Shown here: piece after piece, positions 1 to 8,948 of the stretch
How the letters are laid out: each line of letters opens with the position of its first letter
How positions within the stretch are numbered: position 1 is the stretch's first letter
Assembly: GCF_902168435.1 (NCBI RefSeq)
Contig: NZ_LR656173.1
Span: 62,001-126,000 of the forward strand
Source of the DNA: Bacillus marasmi
GTDB taxonomy: Bacteria > Bacillota > Bacilli > Bacillales > Cytobacillaceae
Length of the DNA: 64,000 nt
Direction of reading: 5' to 3'
Notes under the pieces: model-generated
Databases searched by the model: none
Told to the model about the DNA's origin: nothing
What the model saw: only the letters and a program-made list of their open reading frames with translations
Program-made: the position numbers and the translations under genes

Positions 1-837
1 TGGTTTTTTGGAGCAATATTAACGACGATTTGTTTTGGTGTCAATAATGCAATTTTTAAATGGAGTACTCAAAAAGGTATTTCTAAAATACATGTGCAAT
101 TTTTCTTTTATATTACCGCTTTTGTGTTAACAATTATATATGCCTTAGGCTCAGGCACATTAAAATTAAATATAACCACAGTATTGCTTGGAGCATCGAT
201 TGGAATATTAAATGCAAATGGGAATATTCAAATGTCAAAAGCTTATGAAAATGGTCCAGCAAGCATTACTGCCCCTATCATATCTGCAAATGCAATATTC
301 CCTGTATTAAGTGCAGGGTTAATTTTTCATGAGCAGATTTCAATGGTTCAATGGCTAGGGATTCTTTTAATTTTATCCTCTGTAATCGCAATTCAATATA
401 CACCAAAACAATTAAAAATAGGTACTAATTATTCAGCTTGGATTTTTAGAATGATTTTAGCATTTTTATCATTTGGTATTTTAGGTGTTTTAATGAAACT
501 TTCATCCTTCCTTCAGATTAGTTCGCTAAATATACTAATCTCATTATATGGGGGAGGCTCTGCCTATTTGTTAATATTGATGCAAACGAAACGCGAGAAG
601 ATTCTTTTACCTTCCATTAAAATTGGTAGTTTAGTAGGAATCCTTAGTATCGTAGGTTACAGTAGCTATTTTTTTGCCTTAAAAACCGGCTTGGCAAGCA
701 TTGTATTTCCACTTGTTAGTTTAAATTGTTTAATCGTTGTAATGGCTGGCTGTTTTATCTATAAAGAAACATTAAAATCCTATCAGGTTGTAGGAATTTT
801 TTCAGCGGTGCTAGGTATCGTCCTTACAAAATTATAG
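1..837 (+). CDS. EamA/DMT-family transporter (5' end outside window)
   Basis: The reading frame is open from base 1 to the TAG at 835-837, so the true start lies upstream of the window; 278 codons are visible. The protein is very hydrophobic, with about eight to nine membrane segments. It shows the two-half pattern of drug/metabolite exporters: a short segment and conserved small residues near PAIISANAIFPVLSAGLIF, then a second half ending KETLKSYQVVGIFSAVLGIV, the usual EamA C-terminus. The role is inferred to be export or import of a small metabolite across the cytoplasmic membrane; the substrate cannot be read. A GTG at 94 could be mistaken for the start, but the upstream codons are in frame and clearly part of the same membrane protein. 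Confidence 0.85.
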   Translation, partial: WFFGAILTTICFGVNNAIFKWSTQKGISKIHVQFFFYITAFVLTIIYALGSGTLKLNITTVLLGASIGILNANGNIQMSKAYENGPASITAPIISANAIFPVLSAGLIFHEQISMVQWLGILLILSSVIAIQYTPKQLKIGTNYSAWIFRMILAFLSFGILGVLMKLSSFLQISSLNILISLYGGGSAYLLILMQTKREKILLPSIKIGSLVGILSIVGYSSYFFALKTGLASIVFPLVSLNCLIVVMAGCFIYKETLKSYQVVGIFSAVLGIVLTKL

Positions 838-851
838 TTTATCGCGCCTTA

Positions 852-980
852 ACGGGCAGTAATACCCCCACCTCAAGCTTTTGAGTTTACAAGGAAGATA
901 GGTGGGGGATCAACTGCCCGTAAAGGTCCGATTGGTTCAACTAACCATCAGTGGGGGATGAAGAAAACCCCCACTGATGG
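852..980 (+). repeat. two strong hairpins in intergenic DNA (possible structured RNA or decayed element end)
   Basis: The first hairpin pairs 852-873 with 900-921: 8 bp, a 5x5 internal loop, then 9 bp. The second is a perfect 13-bp stem (945-957 with 968-980) with a 10-nt loop. The sequence AAGGTTCACTTAATG follows directly. The layout resembles the structured ends of IS200/IS605-type elements, but no transposase is present. Nature unknown. Confidence 0.5.
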
Positions 981-1003
981 AAGGTTCACTTAATGTCAAC
1001 AAA

Positions 1004-1035
1004 GAGCGGTTCCAGCTAAGAACCGTCTTTTTTTA
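1004..1035 (+). terminator. Rho-independent terminator
   Basis: CGGTTC (1007-1012) pairs with GAACCG (1020-1025), followed by a T-rich run. It ends transcription from the transporter and hairpin region. Confidence 0.7.
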
Positions 1036-1105
1036 TTGTCGATTCTATTTGGTCAAACACCCATTTAGGTAAGTGGCATAAGCTATAGAACAGGAGGGAT
1101 GGTTA

Positions 1106-1591
1106 GTGGAGATTATTGATATCATTAACACCCGGCGTATCATAAAAAAGTTCAAATCAGACCCAATAAGTCGTGAAAATATTGTTACCTGGTTATCAGT
1201 AGCATCAATGGCACCCAATCATCGAATGACTGAGCCGTGGGAAATTGTTTTTCTTGGTCCGGAAACGCGTTCGAGGATAAATCACAAGACCAATTTTGGA
1301 GGGGCGCCCATCGTCTTTGCCGTTTTGTCAAAGCATGGCAAAAATGAAGTGGAGCGTGAGGAGAACCGTTCTGCAACCTCATGTTTTATGCAAAACTTTA
1401 TGCTGATAGCGTGGTCGGTAGGCGTGGGAACATTCTGGTCATCCGTGGGTATCACCCAAAAAAATCGTACTGTTTTAAGTGTGAAGGATGATTATGATGT
1501 GATAGGTGTGTTTGGAGTAGGTTATCCAGAGGAAATACCACAAGCAAAAACGAGGACACCTATAATTGAAAAAATCAGAGAGCTTTCTTAA
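1106..1591 (+). CDS. nitroreductase family protein
   Basis: A 161-residue FMN-dependent nitroreductase-like oxidoreductase. It starts MEIIDIINTRRIIKKF, the typical N-terminal motif whose Arg residues contact FMN phosphate, followed by ASMAPNHRMTEPWEIVFL, the usual A-P-(S/N)-x-x-x-x-(Q/E)-P-W motif. The C-terminus has GVFGVGYPEEIPQ, the G-x-G-Y-P motif of the family. The likely reaction is NAD(P)H-dependent reduction of quinones, nitro compounds or similar; the physiological substrate is unknown. GTG at 1106 is chosen because AGGAGGG (1092-1098) sits at good spacing and the nearby ATG (1099) runs into a stop. It is monocistronic between two terminators. Confidence 0.85.
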   Translation: MEIIDIINTRRIIKKFKSDPISRENIVTWLSVASMAPNHRMTEPWEIVFLGPETRSRINHKTNFGGAPIVFAVLSKHGKNEVEREENRSATSCFMQNFMLIAWSVGVGTFWSSVGITQKNRTVLSVKDDYDVIGVFGVGYPEEIPQAKTRTPIIEKIRELS

Positions 1592-1620
1592 TGGTTTTAA
1601 TTTGAGTAATGATGAGGTAA

Positions 1621-1655
1621 AAACTCGCACAAAGTAGTACTGTGCGAGTTTTTTG
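1621..1655 (+). terminator. Rho-independent terminator
   Basis: A 10-bp stem AACTCGCACA / TGTGCGAGTT with a 9-nt loop and T6 follows the nitroreductase gene. Confidence 0.9.
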
Positions 1656-1749
1656 TTGGGTTATGAATCCGCAATAACAAGCATATTGATAGATGATTAC
1701 AGACAAAAAGGTTAAAATTTAATCAAAAATATGCTTGATGGAGGCGCTT

Positions 1750-3537
1750 ATGAAAACTTACAGTTCAAGAGCAGAGGTCCCAATCGAGGAAACATGGAAC
1801 TTAGCCGATTTATACTCAGATTTAGAAAGTTGGGAAAAAGATTTTTCAAAAATCGAAAGCATGATACCTAAGTTGAAAGAGTTTGACGGTTGTATCCATA
1901 ATGGAATTAGTCTTTATCAATATTTGAAGTTATCTGAGCAATTATCATATACGTTCAATCATTTATACGCTTATAGCATGTTAAAGGTGGATGAGGATAC
2001 AAGAAATACGGTCTCACAAAGCTTGATGGACAGAATGAAGGGCTTAAGCGTTAAGGTGAGCGGAGCAACCTCATTTTTCATGCCGTTTTTACTTAGTCTT
2101 GAGGAGTCAACCCTAAAAGCCTTTATTTCAGAGGAGAAGGGATTAGATTATTTTGCAGAGGATTTATTTGATTCGTTCCGATACAAGCCACACGTTTTAA
2201 CGAAGGACCAAGAAGCGGTTCTTTCGCAGCTTGGTGAGGCACTTTCGGCTCCTTCGACAACGTTTGGAATGCTTAATAATGCAGATATTAAGTTCGGGGA
2301 AGTAACAGGGGAAAACGGTGAGAAAATTGAACTAACTCGCGGCATGTACTCAAAATTAATCGAGGATGAGGATCGCAAAAAGCGGATGGAAGCGTATAAA
2401 GCCTATTACAAGCCATATGTCTCTGCCAAAAACACAATCTCCTCCACTCTTTCAGGGGCAATCAAAAATAATGTGACACTAGCTCGAATTAGAAACTACC
2501 CTTCAGCGTTGGAAAAAGCCTTATTTGGAGATATGATACCAAAGGAAGTATATGAAAATCTCATTACTGCCACCAAGGAAAATATTGCACCGCTTCATCA
2601 GTACACGAAAATTCGCAAGGAAAAGCTCCAACTTGATGAGCTACGTCAATATGACCTAAGCGTTCCATTAGTCAAGGGAGTTAAAAAAGAGATTCCGTAC
2701 GAAGAGGCATTTGAGTTAATGCTTAAGGGCTTGGCGCCACTCGGTGAAGATTACGTTGAAACTTTAAAAGAATTTAAAAAGTCCCGTTTTATCGATGTTA
2801 GAGAAACACCTGGTAAACGTTCTGGTGCCTATAATCTAGGTGTATATGGTGTTCATCCATTCATCCTTTTGAACCACCAGGATGATTTAGACAGCCTTTT
2901 TACGCTAGTGCATGAGTGCGGCCATGGTGTACATAGCAAGCTGAGTTCGCAATATCAACCGCAAATTACTGCAAGATACAGCATTTTTGTTGCTGAAGTA
3001 GCCTCAACCGTAAATGAAGTATTAATGATGAATTATTTAATCGATCATGAACATGATCCAGAACTAAAGAAATATTTACTTAACCATTTTATTGATAAGT
3101 TTAAGGGGACATTTTTCACACAGGTTATGTTTGGTGAATTTGAGAAAAGAACTCATGAATTAGCAGAGCAAGGAAAACCACTAAATGTGGAAGTGTTCAA
3201 CAGTATCTATGAATCATTATTTAGAGAATACAATGGGCCAGATGTGGTATTTGATGATGAAGTGAAATATGGTTGGTCGAGAATTCCGCACTTTTATCGT
3301 CCATTTTACGTTTACAAATATGCAACTGGCTTTGCTTCGGCTATTCATTTAGCGACAAAAATTCTCGATGGCGACAAAGAAACCCTAAGTGCATATTTAG
3401 AATTTTTAAAGAGCGGAAGTAGCGACTATCCACTTGAATTATTGAAAAAGACAGGAGTAGACTTAACAACTCCAACACCGATTCAAAATACATTAAAACG
3501 ATTTAAAGAGCTTGTTGCCGAATTTTCAGAGCTCTAA
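1750..3537 (+). CDS. pepF: oligoendopeptidase F (M3B zinc peptidase)
   Basis: A 595-residue cytoplasmic zinc metallopeptidase that cleaves short peptides, normal size for PepF (about 600). The zinc site HECGH lies at about residues 388-392, followed by AEVAS carrying the third ligand Glu about 25 residues later. The C-terminal YGWSRIPHFYRPFYVYKYATG segment region is typical of M3B enzymes. The N-terminal TWNLADLY is the usual opening. ATG 1750 is preferred over the in-frame TTG 1735 and ATG 1738 because GGAGG at 1740-1744 lies 5 nt upstream. A 9-bp inverted repeat (1678-1686 / 1729-1737) brackets the leader. It shares a bidirectional terminator with the convergent peptide transporter, a sensible neighbour since both handle short peptides. 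Confidence 0.93.
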   Translation: MKTYSSRAEVPIEETWNLADLYSDLESWEKDFSKIESMIPKLKEFDGCIHNGISLYQYLKLSEQLSYTFNHLYAYSMLKVDEDTRNTVSQSLMDRMKGLSVKVSGATSFFMPFLLSLEESTLKAFISEEKGLDYFAEDLFDSFRYKPHVLTKDQEAVLSQLGEALSAPSTTFGMLNNADIKFGEVTGENGEKIELTRGMYSKLIEDEDRKKRMEAYKAYYKPYVSAKNTISSTLSGAIKNNVTLARIRNYPSALEKALFGDMIPKEVYENLITATKENIAPLHQYTKIRKEKLQLDELRQYDLSVPLVKGVKKEIPYEEAFELMLKGLAPLGEDYVETLKEFKKSRFIDVRETPGKRSGAYNLGVYGVHPFILLNHQDDLDSLFTLVHECGHGVHSKLSSQYQPQITARYSIFVAEVASTVNEVLMMNYLIDHEHDPELKKYLLNHFIDKFKGTFFTQVMFGEFEKRTHELAEQGKPLNVEVFNSIYESLFREYNGPDVVFDDEVKYGWSRIPHFYRPFYVYKYATGFASAIHLATKILDGDKETLSAYLEFLKSGSSDYPLELLKKTGVDLTTPTPIQNTLKRFKELVAEFSEL

Positions 3538-3556
3538 AAAATTACTTGTGTATAAA

Positions 3557-3592
3557 AAGAGTGCTTCCACATAGGGAAGCACTCTTTTACTT
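3557..3592. terminator. bidirectional terminator
   Basis: AAGAGTGCTTCC pairs perfectly with GGAAGCACTCTT, flanked by A-rich and T-rich runs. It sits between convergent pepF and the peptide transporter. Confidence 0.9.
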
Positions 3593-3594
3593 TA

Positions 3595-5121
3595 TTATTT
3601 TACACCTTTCATGAAGTCCTGAATTTTCGGAGCAAGAATGAAGAGGATAATTCCTAATACAATTGAAGCGCCACCGATAGTCCCGAAATATGCAGTTTCT
3701 GTTTCAGGAGAGTAGAACTTAACTAATTGCGCATTAATTGCCTGTGCGGCTGCACTTGCTAAGAACCAGACACTCATAATCTGTGCAGAGAAAGCTGCTG
3801 GAGCCAATTTAGTAGTTGCGGATAAGCCAACAGGTGATAATAGCAATTCACCAAATACACAGACTAAATAACTTAACACGAGCCACAATGGGTTTACTAA
3901 TGAATCAGTTCCACTAAGATAGCCTGGTAATAGAATAATCAGGAACGATAAACCAGCAAATAATAGTGACAAAGCAAATTTTTGTGGGACAGAAGGTTGG
4001 CGTTTGCCTAGTTTTACCCACATCCATGCAAATAATGGAGCAAAGGTAATAATAAATAATGGGTTTAATGATTGGAACCACGCAGGAGAAATTTCAATAC
4101 CTGCAAAATGTAAATCGGTGCGTTTGTCTGCATAGTTTGCCAGGATTGTCGAGCCTTGTTCTTGGATAGCCCAGAACATTACGGCAGCTATAAATAATGG
4201 AATATATGCAAGCAAACGTGAACGCTCAACAGCAGTTGTTTTAGGACTGCGATACATCACGATGAAATAAATCGTTGGAATAACGACACCAAGAATCGTT
4301 ACGAGATTGATGAATGTTTCAAATGTTAAAACACCCATTGGAATCAACACTGCAAATAAAATGGCAATTACAGCAACACCAAGTCCAATCGTCGTGAATA
4401 CTTTCTTCTTTTCATCAGCAGAAAGTGGATTGGGCACAGAAGTCCCAGCTAACCCTAAGTTTTTTTTCTTCGTTAAGGCAAACATAACTAATCCTAAAAA
4501 CATACCAACTGCTGCAACTCCAAAGCCTAAGTGGAAGCTTTGTTTCATTACAGATCCAACGATTAGAGGAGATAAGAAAGCTCCCATATTGATACCCATA
4601 TAGAAGATGGTGAAACCAGCATCACGACGTTCATCTGATTCACTATACATTTCACCAACAATCGTGGAAACATTGGGCTTTAATAGACCAGTTCCTAGTA
4701 CAATTAAAACCATAGAAATAATGAACATAGTAAAGCTTCCAGGAATAGCTAGAGCAATATGACCTAGCATAATTAAGATACCACCGTAAAAAACTGCTTG
4801 AGATGGTCCAAATATACGGTCAGCGAACCAGCCGCCAATAATGCCACTCATATATACTAGTGAACCATAAATTGATGTGATAGAAAGTGCGAGCGATTGA
4901 CTGACACCCAATCCGCCTTTTGAAACTTCGTAATACAAATAAAAAACGAGGATTGCCTTCATTCCATAATAGGAGAAACGCTCCCAAAATTCCGTAAAGA
5001 AAAGCGTAAATAGACCTTTAGGATGGCCGAAAAATCCTCTTTGCGGAACGCTGTCCACGATTCGCTGGCGCTCGCTAATCGGTGCACTATCCGCAATTTT
5101 CTGTCTTTTTGCAACTGACAT
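3595..5121 (-). CDS. dtpT: POT-family proton-coupled di/tripeptide symporter
   Basis: A 508-residue polytopic membrane protein of the POT/PTR2 family. It carries the ExxER proton-coupling motif within FFTEFWERFSYYG (first helix) and FYMGINMGAFLSPL, the PTR2 signature. Twelve to fourteen membrane helices are apparent. The role is uptake of di- and tripeptides driven by protons. GGAGGT lies 8 nt upstream of the ATG. Oddity: the cytoplasmic N-terminus has a tandem near-repeat, RQKIADSAPISE then RQRIVDSVPQRG. The gene is transcribed leftward from the promoter at 5147-5176 and convergently with pepF. Confidence 0.92.
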   Translation of the reverse strand: MSVAKRQKIADSAPISERQRIVDSVPQRGFFGHPKGLFTLFFTEFWERFSYYGMKAILVFYLYYEVSKGGLGVSQSLALSITSIYGSLVYMSGIIGGWFADRIFGPSQAVFYGGILIMLGHIALAIPGSFTMFIISMVLIVLGTGLLKPNVSTIVGEMYSESDERRDAGFTIFYMGINMGAFLSPLIVGSVMKQSFHLGFGVAAVGMFLGLVMFALTKKKNLGLAGTSVPNPLSADEKKKVFTTIGLGVAVIAILFAVLIPMGVLTFETFINLVTILGVVIPTIYFIVMYRSPKTTAVERSRLLAYIPLFIAAVMFWAIQEQGSTILANYADKRTDLHFAGIEISPAWFQSLNPLFIITFAPLFAWMWVKLGKRQPSVPQKFALSLLFAGLSFLIILLPGYLSGTDSLVNPLWLVLSYLVCVFGELLLSPVGLSATTKLAPAAFSAQIMSVWFLASAAAQAINAQLVKFYSPETETAYFGTIGGASIVLGIILFILAPKIQDFMKGVK

Positions 5122-5437
5122 GTTACTACCTCCTTGTTATTTTAATATAATACTTTTAATAGTTTGTTATTGTCAAAATAAAAATATTTGCTCACGTTTT
5201 AACCTTGATAAGAAAGGTTATGATATCAAGGCGTAAAGCTTTTTTTGCATAAAAAGAAAGTTATTTATGAATTTTATTATTTTTTTGATATAACAAAAAC
5301 TTTTGAATCTAGGAAATGTTTACTTGATATTTTTAGACAAAAATAAAATTATCATCAAAGCAACTATCAATATTAGGGGATGTTTTGTTACACTAAAAGG
5401 AACGTACATTCTATTGTTGAAGAAAGTTGGTGTTCTT
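5122..5437. other. divergent intergenic region
   Basis: 316 bp, very AT-rich. It holds the dtpT promoter and an 8-bp inverted repeat, CCTTGATA (5203-5210) with TATCAAGG (5224-5231), that could be an operator. No convincing promoter hexamers for the rightward helicase gene were assigned. Confidence 0.5.
5147..5176 (-). promoter_or_regulatory. sigma-A promoter of the peptide transporter
   Basis: On the minus strand a perfect -35 TTGACA (5176-5171) is followed after 18 bp by TATTAT (5152-5147), about 25 bp upstream of the start codon. Confidence 0.75.
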
Positions 5438-7714
5438 ATGTCCTATGAGGTATCTTTATCCGTTAGAGCATTGGTAGAGTATGTTTATAGCAGTGGTAGT
5501 ATAGATGTACGATTTCGCTCGCAAAGCGCCATGATAGATGGAACAAGAATACACCAGAAAATTCAAAAGACGTATAAAGAAGGAGATCAGAAGGAGGTTT
5601 ACTTACGAACGGAACTTCCATTTGAAGATCTCCTGTTTGTAATAGATGGAAGATGTGACGGTTTGTTAGCAGAGGACGGTGGGCTTTGTATTGATGAAAT
5701 AAAATCATTTTCACTGTCCCTTGATGAGGTTGATCCTGATGGATATCCAGTTCATTGGGCACAGGCCAAATTGTATGCTTATATGATTGCAACTCAACAA
5801 AATATTTCGGAAATTCATGTTCAATTAACCTATGCACACGTGAAAACAGATGATAAACGGGTCATGAGAAAGCAATGTTCATTCTTAGAGCTGGAACAAT
5901 TTGTATTTGAATTATTAAAGGCTTATGCACCATATGCCAAATTGCAGAAGCAGCATTTGCTTAATCGGAAAAAAAGTATTAAACAATTAGATTTTCCGTT
6001 TAAAACGTATCGCAAAGGTCAACGCCATTTAGCAGGAGCAGTATATAAGTCAATTTTAGACGAGAAAAATTTATTTGCTAAAGCCCCAACTGGAATTGGC
6101 AAAACGATGTCGACGTTATATCCAGCCGTCAAAGCTATTGGAGAAGATTTATGTCAACGGATTTTTTATTTGACCGCAAAAACGATTACGAGAACGACCG
6201 CAGAGGAAGCATTACTTAAAATGCGACAGAATGGATTGTGCTTGAAAAGTGTTACGATTACAGCCAAGGATAAGGTTTGTTTTAAGGAAGAAACAAAATG
6301 TCAAGCAGATTTTTGTGAATATGCTAATGGTTATTATGATCGAGTTAATGGGGCAGTTCTCGATATACTTTCAAACGAAGCGAGCATGACCAGAGATGTC
6401 ATTGAAATTTTTGCTCGCAAGCATTCTGTTTGCCCATTCGAATTTTCGCTCGATTTGGCCTATGCTGTCGATGTCGTTGTTTGTGATTATAATTATATCT
6501 TCGACCCACGAGTGTCACTGAAACGTCTTTTTGAAGAGGAAAAGAAGTCGTCGGTTTTGCTTGTGGATGAGGCACATAACCTTGTTGACCGCGGGAGGGA
6601 AATGTTCTCAGCATCAATTCAAAAAGCATCTTTCCTAGAGCTTAAAAAACAGTTTAAGAACTATGAAAATGAGATAAGTAAGGTTGCTTCGTGTATAAAT
6701 GCCTGGTTTATTGCACTAAAAAAAGATATTTCTGCTGAATTTGTATTGCCTCAATTACCAGGAGATCTAGTGGAGTTACTGGAACAATTTCTGGCTGTAG
6801 CTGAACCTATTCTGATAAAAGCTAGCAATATTAATACCTGTCTTATCGACGCTTATTATGAGGTACAACGATTTCTAAAAATAGTAGAATTTCTTGACGA
6901 TCAGTATGTTATTTACGGAGAAATGATCAGAAATAATATAACACTCAAACTATTTTGCATTGACCCGTCAAAGTTGCTACAAAAACAAGGGAAAGGATAT
7001 CGTTCCAAAATTTTCTTTTCAGCAACGCTAACACCGATGCCGTATTTCCAGGATATTTTAGGTGGGTTAACCGAGGATTATCAAATAACAATACCAACGC
7101 CGTTTAGACAAGAACAATTTGATGTATTTATTAGTCCTTTGTCAACGCGGTTTAAGGATCGGGAGCGGACTAAAGATAAAATTGTCAGCATAATGAAATC
7201 GTTACTCTCGAGCCGTCCTGGAAATTATTTAATTTTCTTCCCATCATATCAGTATTTACTAACAGTTTTAGAGTCGTTCAAACAAATTGATTCATTAACG
7301 AATATCATTGTTCAGGAACAAAGCATGTCAGAATCTGAGCGTGAGGATTTTTTAAAGTTATTTATATCGGATAGAAAAGAAAGTTTACTAGGCTTTGCTG
7401 TTCTTGGTGGGATATTTTCAGAAGGTGTGGATTTGGTGGGTGACCGTTTAAATGGAGTTATTGTTATTGGTGTGGGTCTGCCGCAACTGTGCTTTGAGCG
7501 AAACCTTGTTAAAGACCATTTTTCAGCCAAAAATAAAAATGGGTATGATTACGCTTATGTGTATCCTGGAATGAATAAAGTTTTACAGGCTGGTGGTAGG
7601 TTGATTCGTACTGAAGAAGATAAGGGAACCATCGTCCTTGTTGATGATCGCTTTTTACAAAATCCATATCACTCTCTTCTGCCGATGGAGTGGAATAGCT
7701 ATACTGTAATTTAA
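5438..7714 (+). CDS. XPD/DinG-type Fe-S DNA helicase with N-terminal PD-(D/E)XK nuclease-like domain
   Basis: 758 residues from ATG 5438; no strong Shine-Dalgarno is seen, and in-frame TTG codons upstream (for example 5303) are less likely. Residues about 1-190 look like a RecB/Cas4-type nuclease: D74 in DGRCDGL, then E87-I-K89 in IDEIKSF, then QAKLYAYM. Helicase motifs follow: Walker A PTGIGKT (K222), four Cys resembling the XPD/DinG Fe-S cluster (CFKEETKC, FC, then SVCPFEF), DEAH at 377-380, SATLTPM, and a C-terminal QAGGRLIRTEEDKG (motif VI). It is therefore likely a DNA-repair helicase able to cut as well as unwind. The substrate is unknown. It is monocistronic, ending at a strong terminator. 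Confidence 0.85.
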   Translation: MSYEVSLSVRALVEYVYSSGSIDVRFRSQSAMIDGTRIHQKIQKTYKEGDQKEVYLRTELPFEDLLFVIDGRCDGLLAEDGGLCIDEIKSFSLSLDEVDPDGYPVHWAQAKLYAYMIATQQNISEIHVQLTYAHVKTDDKRVMRKQCSFLELEQFVFELLKAYAPYAKLQKQHLLNRKKSIKQLDFPFKTYRKGQRHLAGAVYKSILDEKNLFAKAPTGIGKTMSTLYPAVKAIGEDLCQRIFYLTAKTITRTTAEEALLKMRQNGLCLKSVTITAKDKVCFKEETKCQADFCEYANGYYDRVNGAVLDILSNEASMTRDVIEIFARKHSVCPFEFSLDLAYAVDVVVCDYNYIFDPRVSLKRLFEEEKKSSVLLVDEAHNLVDRGREMFSASIQKASFLELKKQFKNYENEISKVASCINAWFIALKKDISAEFVLPQLPGDLVELLEQFLAVAEPILIKASNINTCLIDAYYEVQRFLKIVEFLDDQYVIYGEMIRNNITLKLFCIDPSKLLQKQGKGYRSKIFFSATLTPMPYFQDILGGLTEDYQITIPTPFRQEQFDVFISPLSTRFKDRERTKDKIVSIMKSLLSSRPGNYLIFFPSYQYLLTVLESFKQIDSLTNIIVQEQSMSESEREDFLKLFISDRKESLLGFAVLGGIFSEGVDLVGDRLNGVIVIGVGLPQLCFERNLVKDHFSAKNKNGYDYAYVYPGMNKVLQAGGRLIRTEEDKGTIVLVDDRFLQNPYHSLLPMEWNSYTVI

Positions 7715-7727
7715 TATGATTGATATG

Positions 7728-7771
7728 CAGGTGAAATATTCTATTTACAGGAATGTTTTACCTGTTTTTTG
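7728..7771 (+). terminator. Rho-independent terminator
   Basis: A 14-bp stem (7728-7741 with 7751-7764, including G-U pairs) is followed by T6 after the helicase gene. Confidence 0.85.
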
Positions 7772-7981
7772 TTTATAATTGAAATATTGTGAAAATAATT
7801 GAATAAGATGTAATGTGAACCATTTTACGTAAACTGCTGCCAATAGAATGTCAGCATTTGTGATATTAATCGTTGTTTCGTTGATAGATATTGGTTTATC
7901 ATATATTTTAAAAAGATTGAAAATTTTGTAATATAGTGTTATTTTGTAATTGTTATTTGAAAACAGGGAATGAGGGATAGT

Positions 7982-8206
7982 ATGATTCGTATGGCCATAG
8001 CAGCAGTCGTCGGTTTCATCTTGATTTTTATTGAATCGATGATTGTCATGGAACTAAAAGGCTACCAAACCATCGAATTTGGAGGGATTGCCCCTTTTAT
8101 TAACGTATGGGCAATGAATTTCTTTTTAGTATTTGCGATTGTCACTCAAATTACAAACTGGTATGAACAGAGAGAAGACGCTAAAGGTGAACAGGAACAC
8201 TTGTAA
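7982..8206 (+). CDS. small two-helix membrane protein, unknown function
   Basis: 74 residues (78 if the ATG at 7970 is used). Two hydrophobic segments, AIAAVVGFILIFIESMIV and about residues 41-58, are joined by a polar loop with GYQTIEFGGIAPF; the C-terminus is charged. ATG 7982 is preferred because GAGGG (7972-7976) is properly spaced; ATG 7970 is also possible. No family was recognised. It stands alone between two terminators, preceded by about 210 bp of AT-rich DNA with nothing else recognised. Confidence 0.7.
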   Translation: MIRMAIAAVVGFILIFIESMIVMELKGYQTIEFGGIAPFINVWAMNFFLVFAIVTQITNWYEQREDAKGEQEHL

Positions 8207-8260
8207 AGTAAACACTACATAGGTGTAAATTAACTATAATGATTATGAAAAAAATAATAG

Positions 8261-8300
8261 ACGTCTCATTCTTTATTTCAATAAAGGATGGGGCGTTTTT
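8261..8300 (+). terminator. Rho-independent terminator
   Basis: A 16-bp stem (8261-8276 / 8281-8296, several G-U pairs) with a TTCA loop and T-run. Confidence 0.85.
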
Positions 8301-8331
8301 CTTTTGAAAACTACTTCTAAAAAATAACAAC

Positions 8332-8376
8332 AAATCCAACAAAAATGGATGATTTTTACAAATTTTTGTTGGATTT
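8332..8376. promoter_or_regulatory. 15-bp perfect AT-rich inverted repeat upstream of thioesterase promoter
   Basis: Arms 8332-8346 and 8362-8376 are perfectly complementary, with a 15-nt spacer. The repeat ends 11 bp before the -35 box and no T-run follows, so an operator is more likely than a terminator. Confidence 0.5.
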
Positions 8377-8387
8377 TACAAAATTTT

Positions 8388-8416
8388 CTGTCATTTATTA
8401 AAGAGTGTGTTATAAT
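8388..8416 (+). promoter_or_regulatory. sigma-A promoter of thioesterase gene
   Basis: CTGTCA (8388-8393), 17-bp spacer, perfect TATAAT (8411-8416), 25 bp before the ATG. Confidence 0.7.
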
Positions 8417-8440
8417 ATTCTGAAAAAGGAGGGGTTTTTA

Positions 8441-8935
8441 ATGGCAGAAACAGTAGAAAAAGTAGTAAATGCAATTCAAGATGAGTATCCAGATGATTTC
8501 GCGTGGTGTTATGGGTGTGGACGTTTAAACGAACACGGGCACCAATTACGTACAGGTTGGCAAGGTGAACAAACTGTTACGATCTATGAACCGAAACCAG
8601 AACATACAGCACTACCTGGGTTCGTCTATGGCGGTGTAGTGGCATCATTAATTGATTGCCATGGGACAGGCTCAGCAGCATTGACATTACATAGAAAGAA
8701 TGGTCATGAAGTTGGCGATGGGGCTGAACCGCCTAGATTTGTAACCGCTTCCTTGAAGGTTGATTTTCTTCAACCAACTCCACAAAACGTACCATTGAAA
8801 GCAATTGGTACTGTGCATGAAATTCATCCGAAGAAATTCAGAGTTGAAGCAGAGGTTTATGCAAATGATGCTCTTTGTGCACGTGGAGAGGTTATCGCGG
8901 TGGTAATGCCTAGTACATTCCTTAAAAAGGCTTAA
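8441..8935 (+). CDS. PaaI-like hotdog-fold thioesterase
   Basis: 164 residues; hotdog-fold acyl-CoA thioesterase of the PaaI type. The core motif LPGFVYGGVVASLIDCHGTG corresponds to the family's G-G-x-x-x-x-L-x-D helix with the catalytic acidic residue. A distinctive N-terminal segment WCYGCGRLNEHG holds two Cys, as in several Bacillus homologues. The predicted reaction is hydrolysis of an acyl- or aryl-CoA in the cytoplasm; substrate unknown. ATG 8441 follows AAAGGAGGGG; an upstream in-frame TTG/GTG-like extension was not used. Transcribed alone. Confidence 0.85.
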   Translation: MAETVEKVVNAIQDEYPDDFAWCYGCGRLNEHGHQLRTGWQGEQTVTIYEPKPEHTALPGFVYGGVVASLIDCHGTGSAALTLHRKNGHEVGDGAEPPRFVTASLKVDFLQPTPQNVPLKAIGTVHEIHPKKFRVEAEVYANDALCARGEVIAVVMPSTFLKKA

Positions 8936-8948
8936 TTAACGGATAAAA

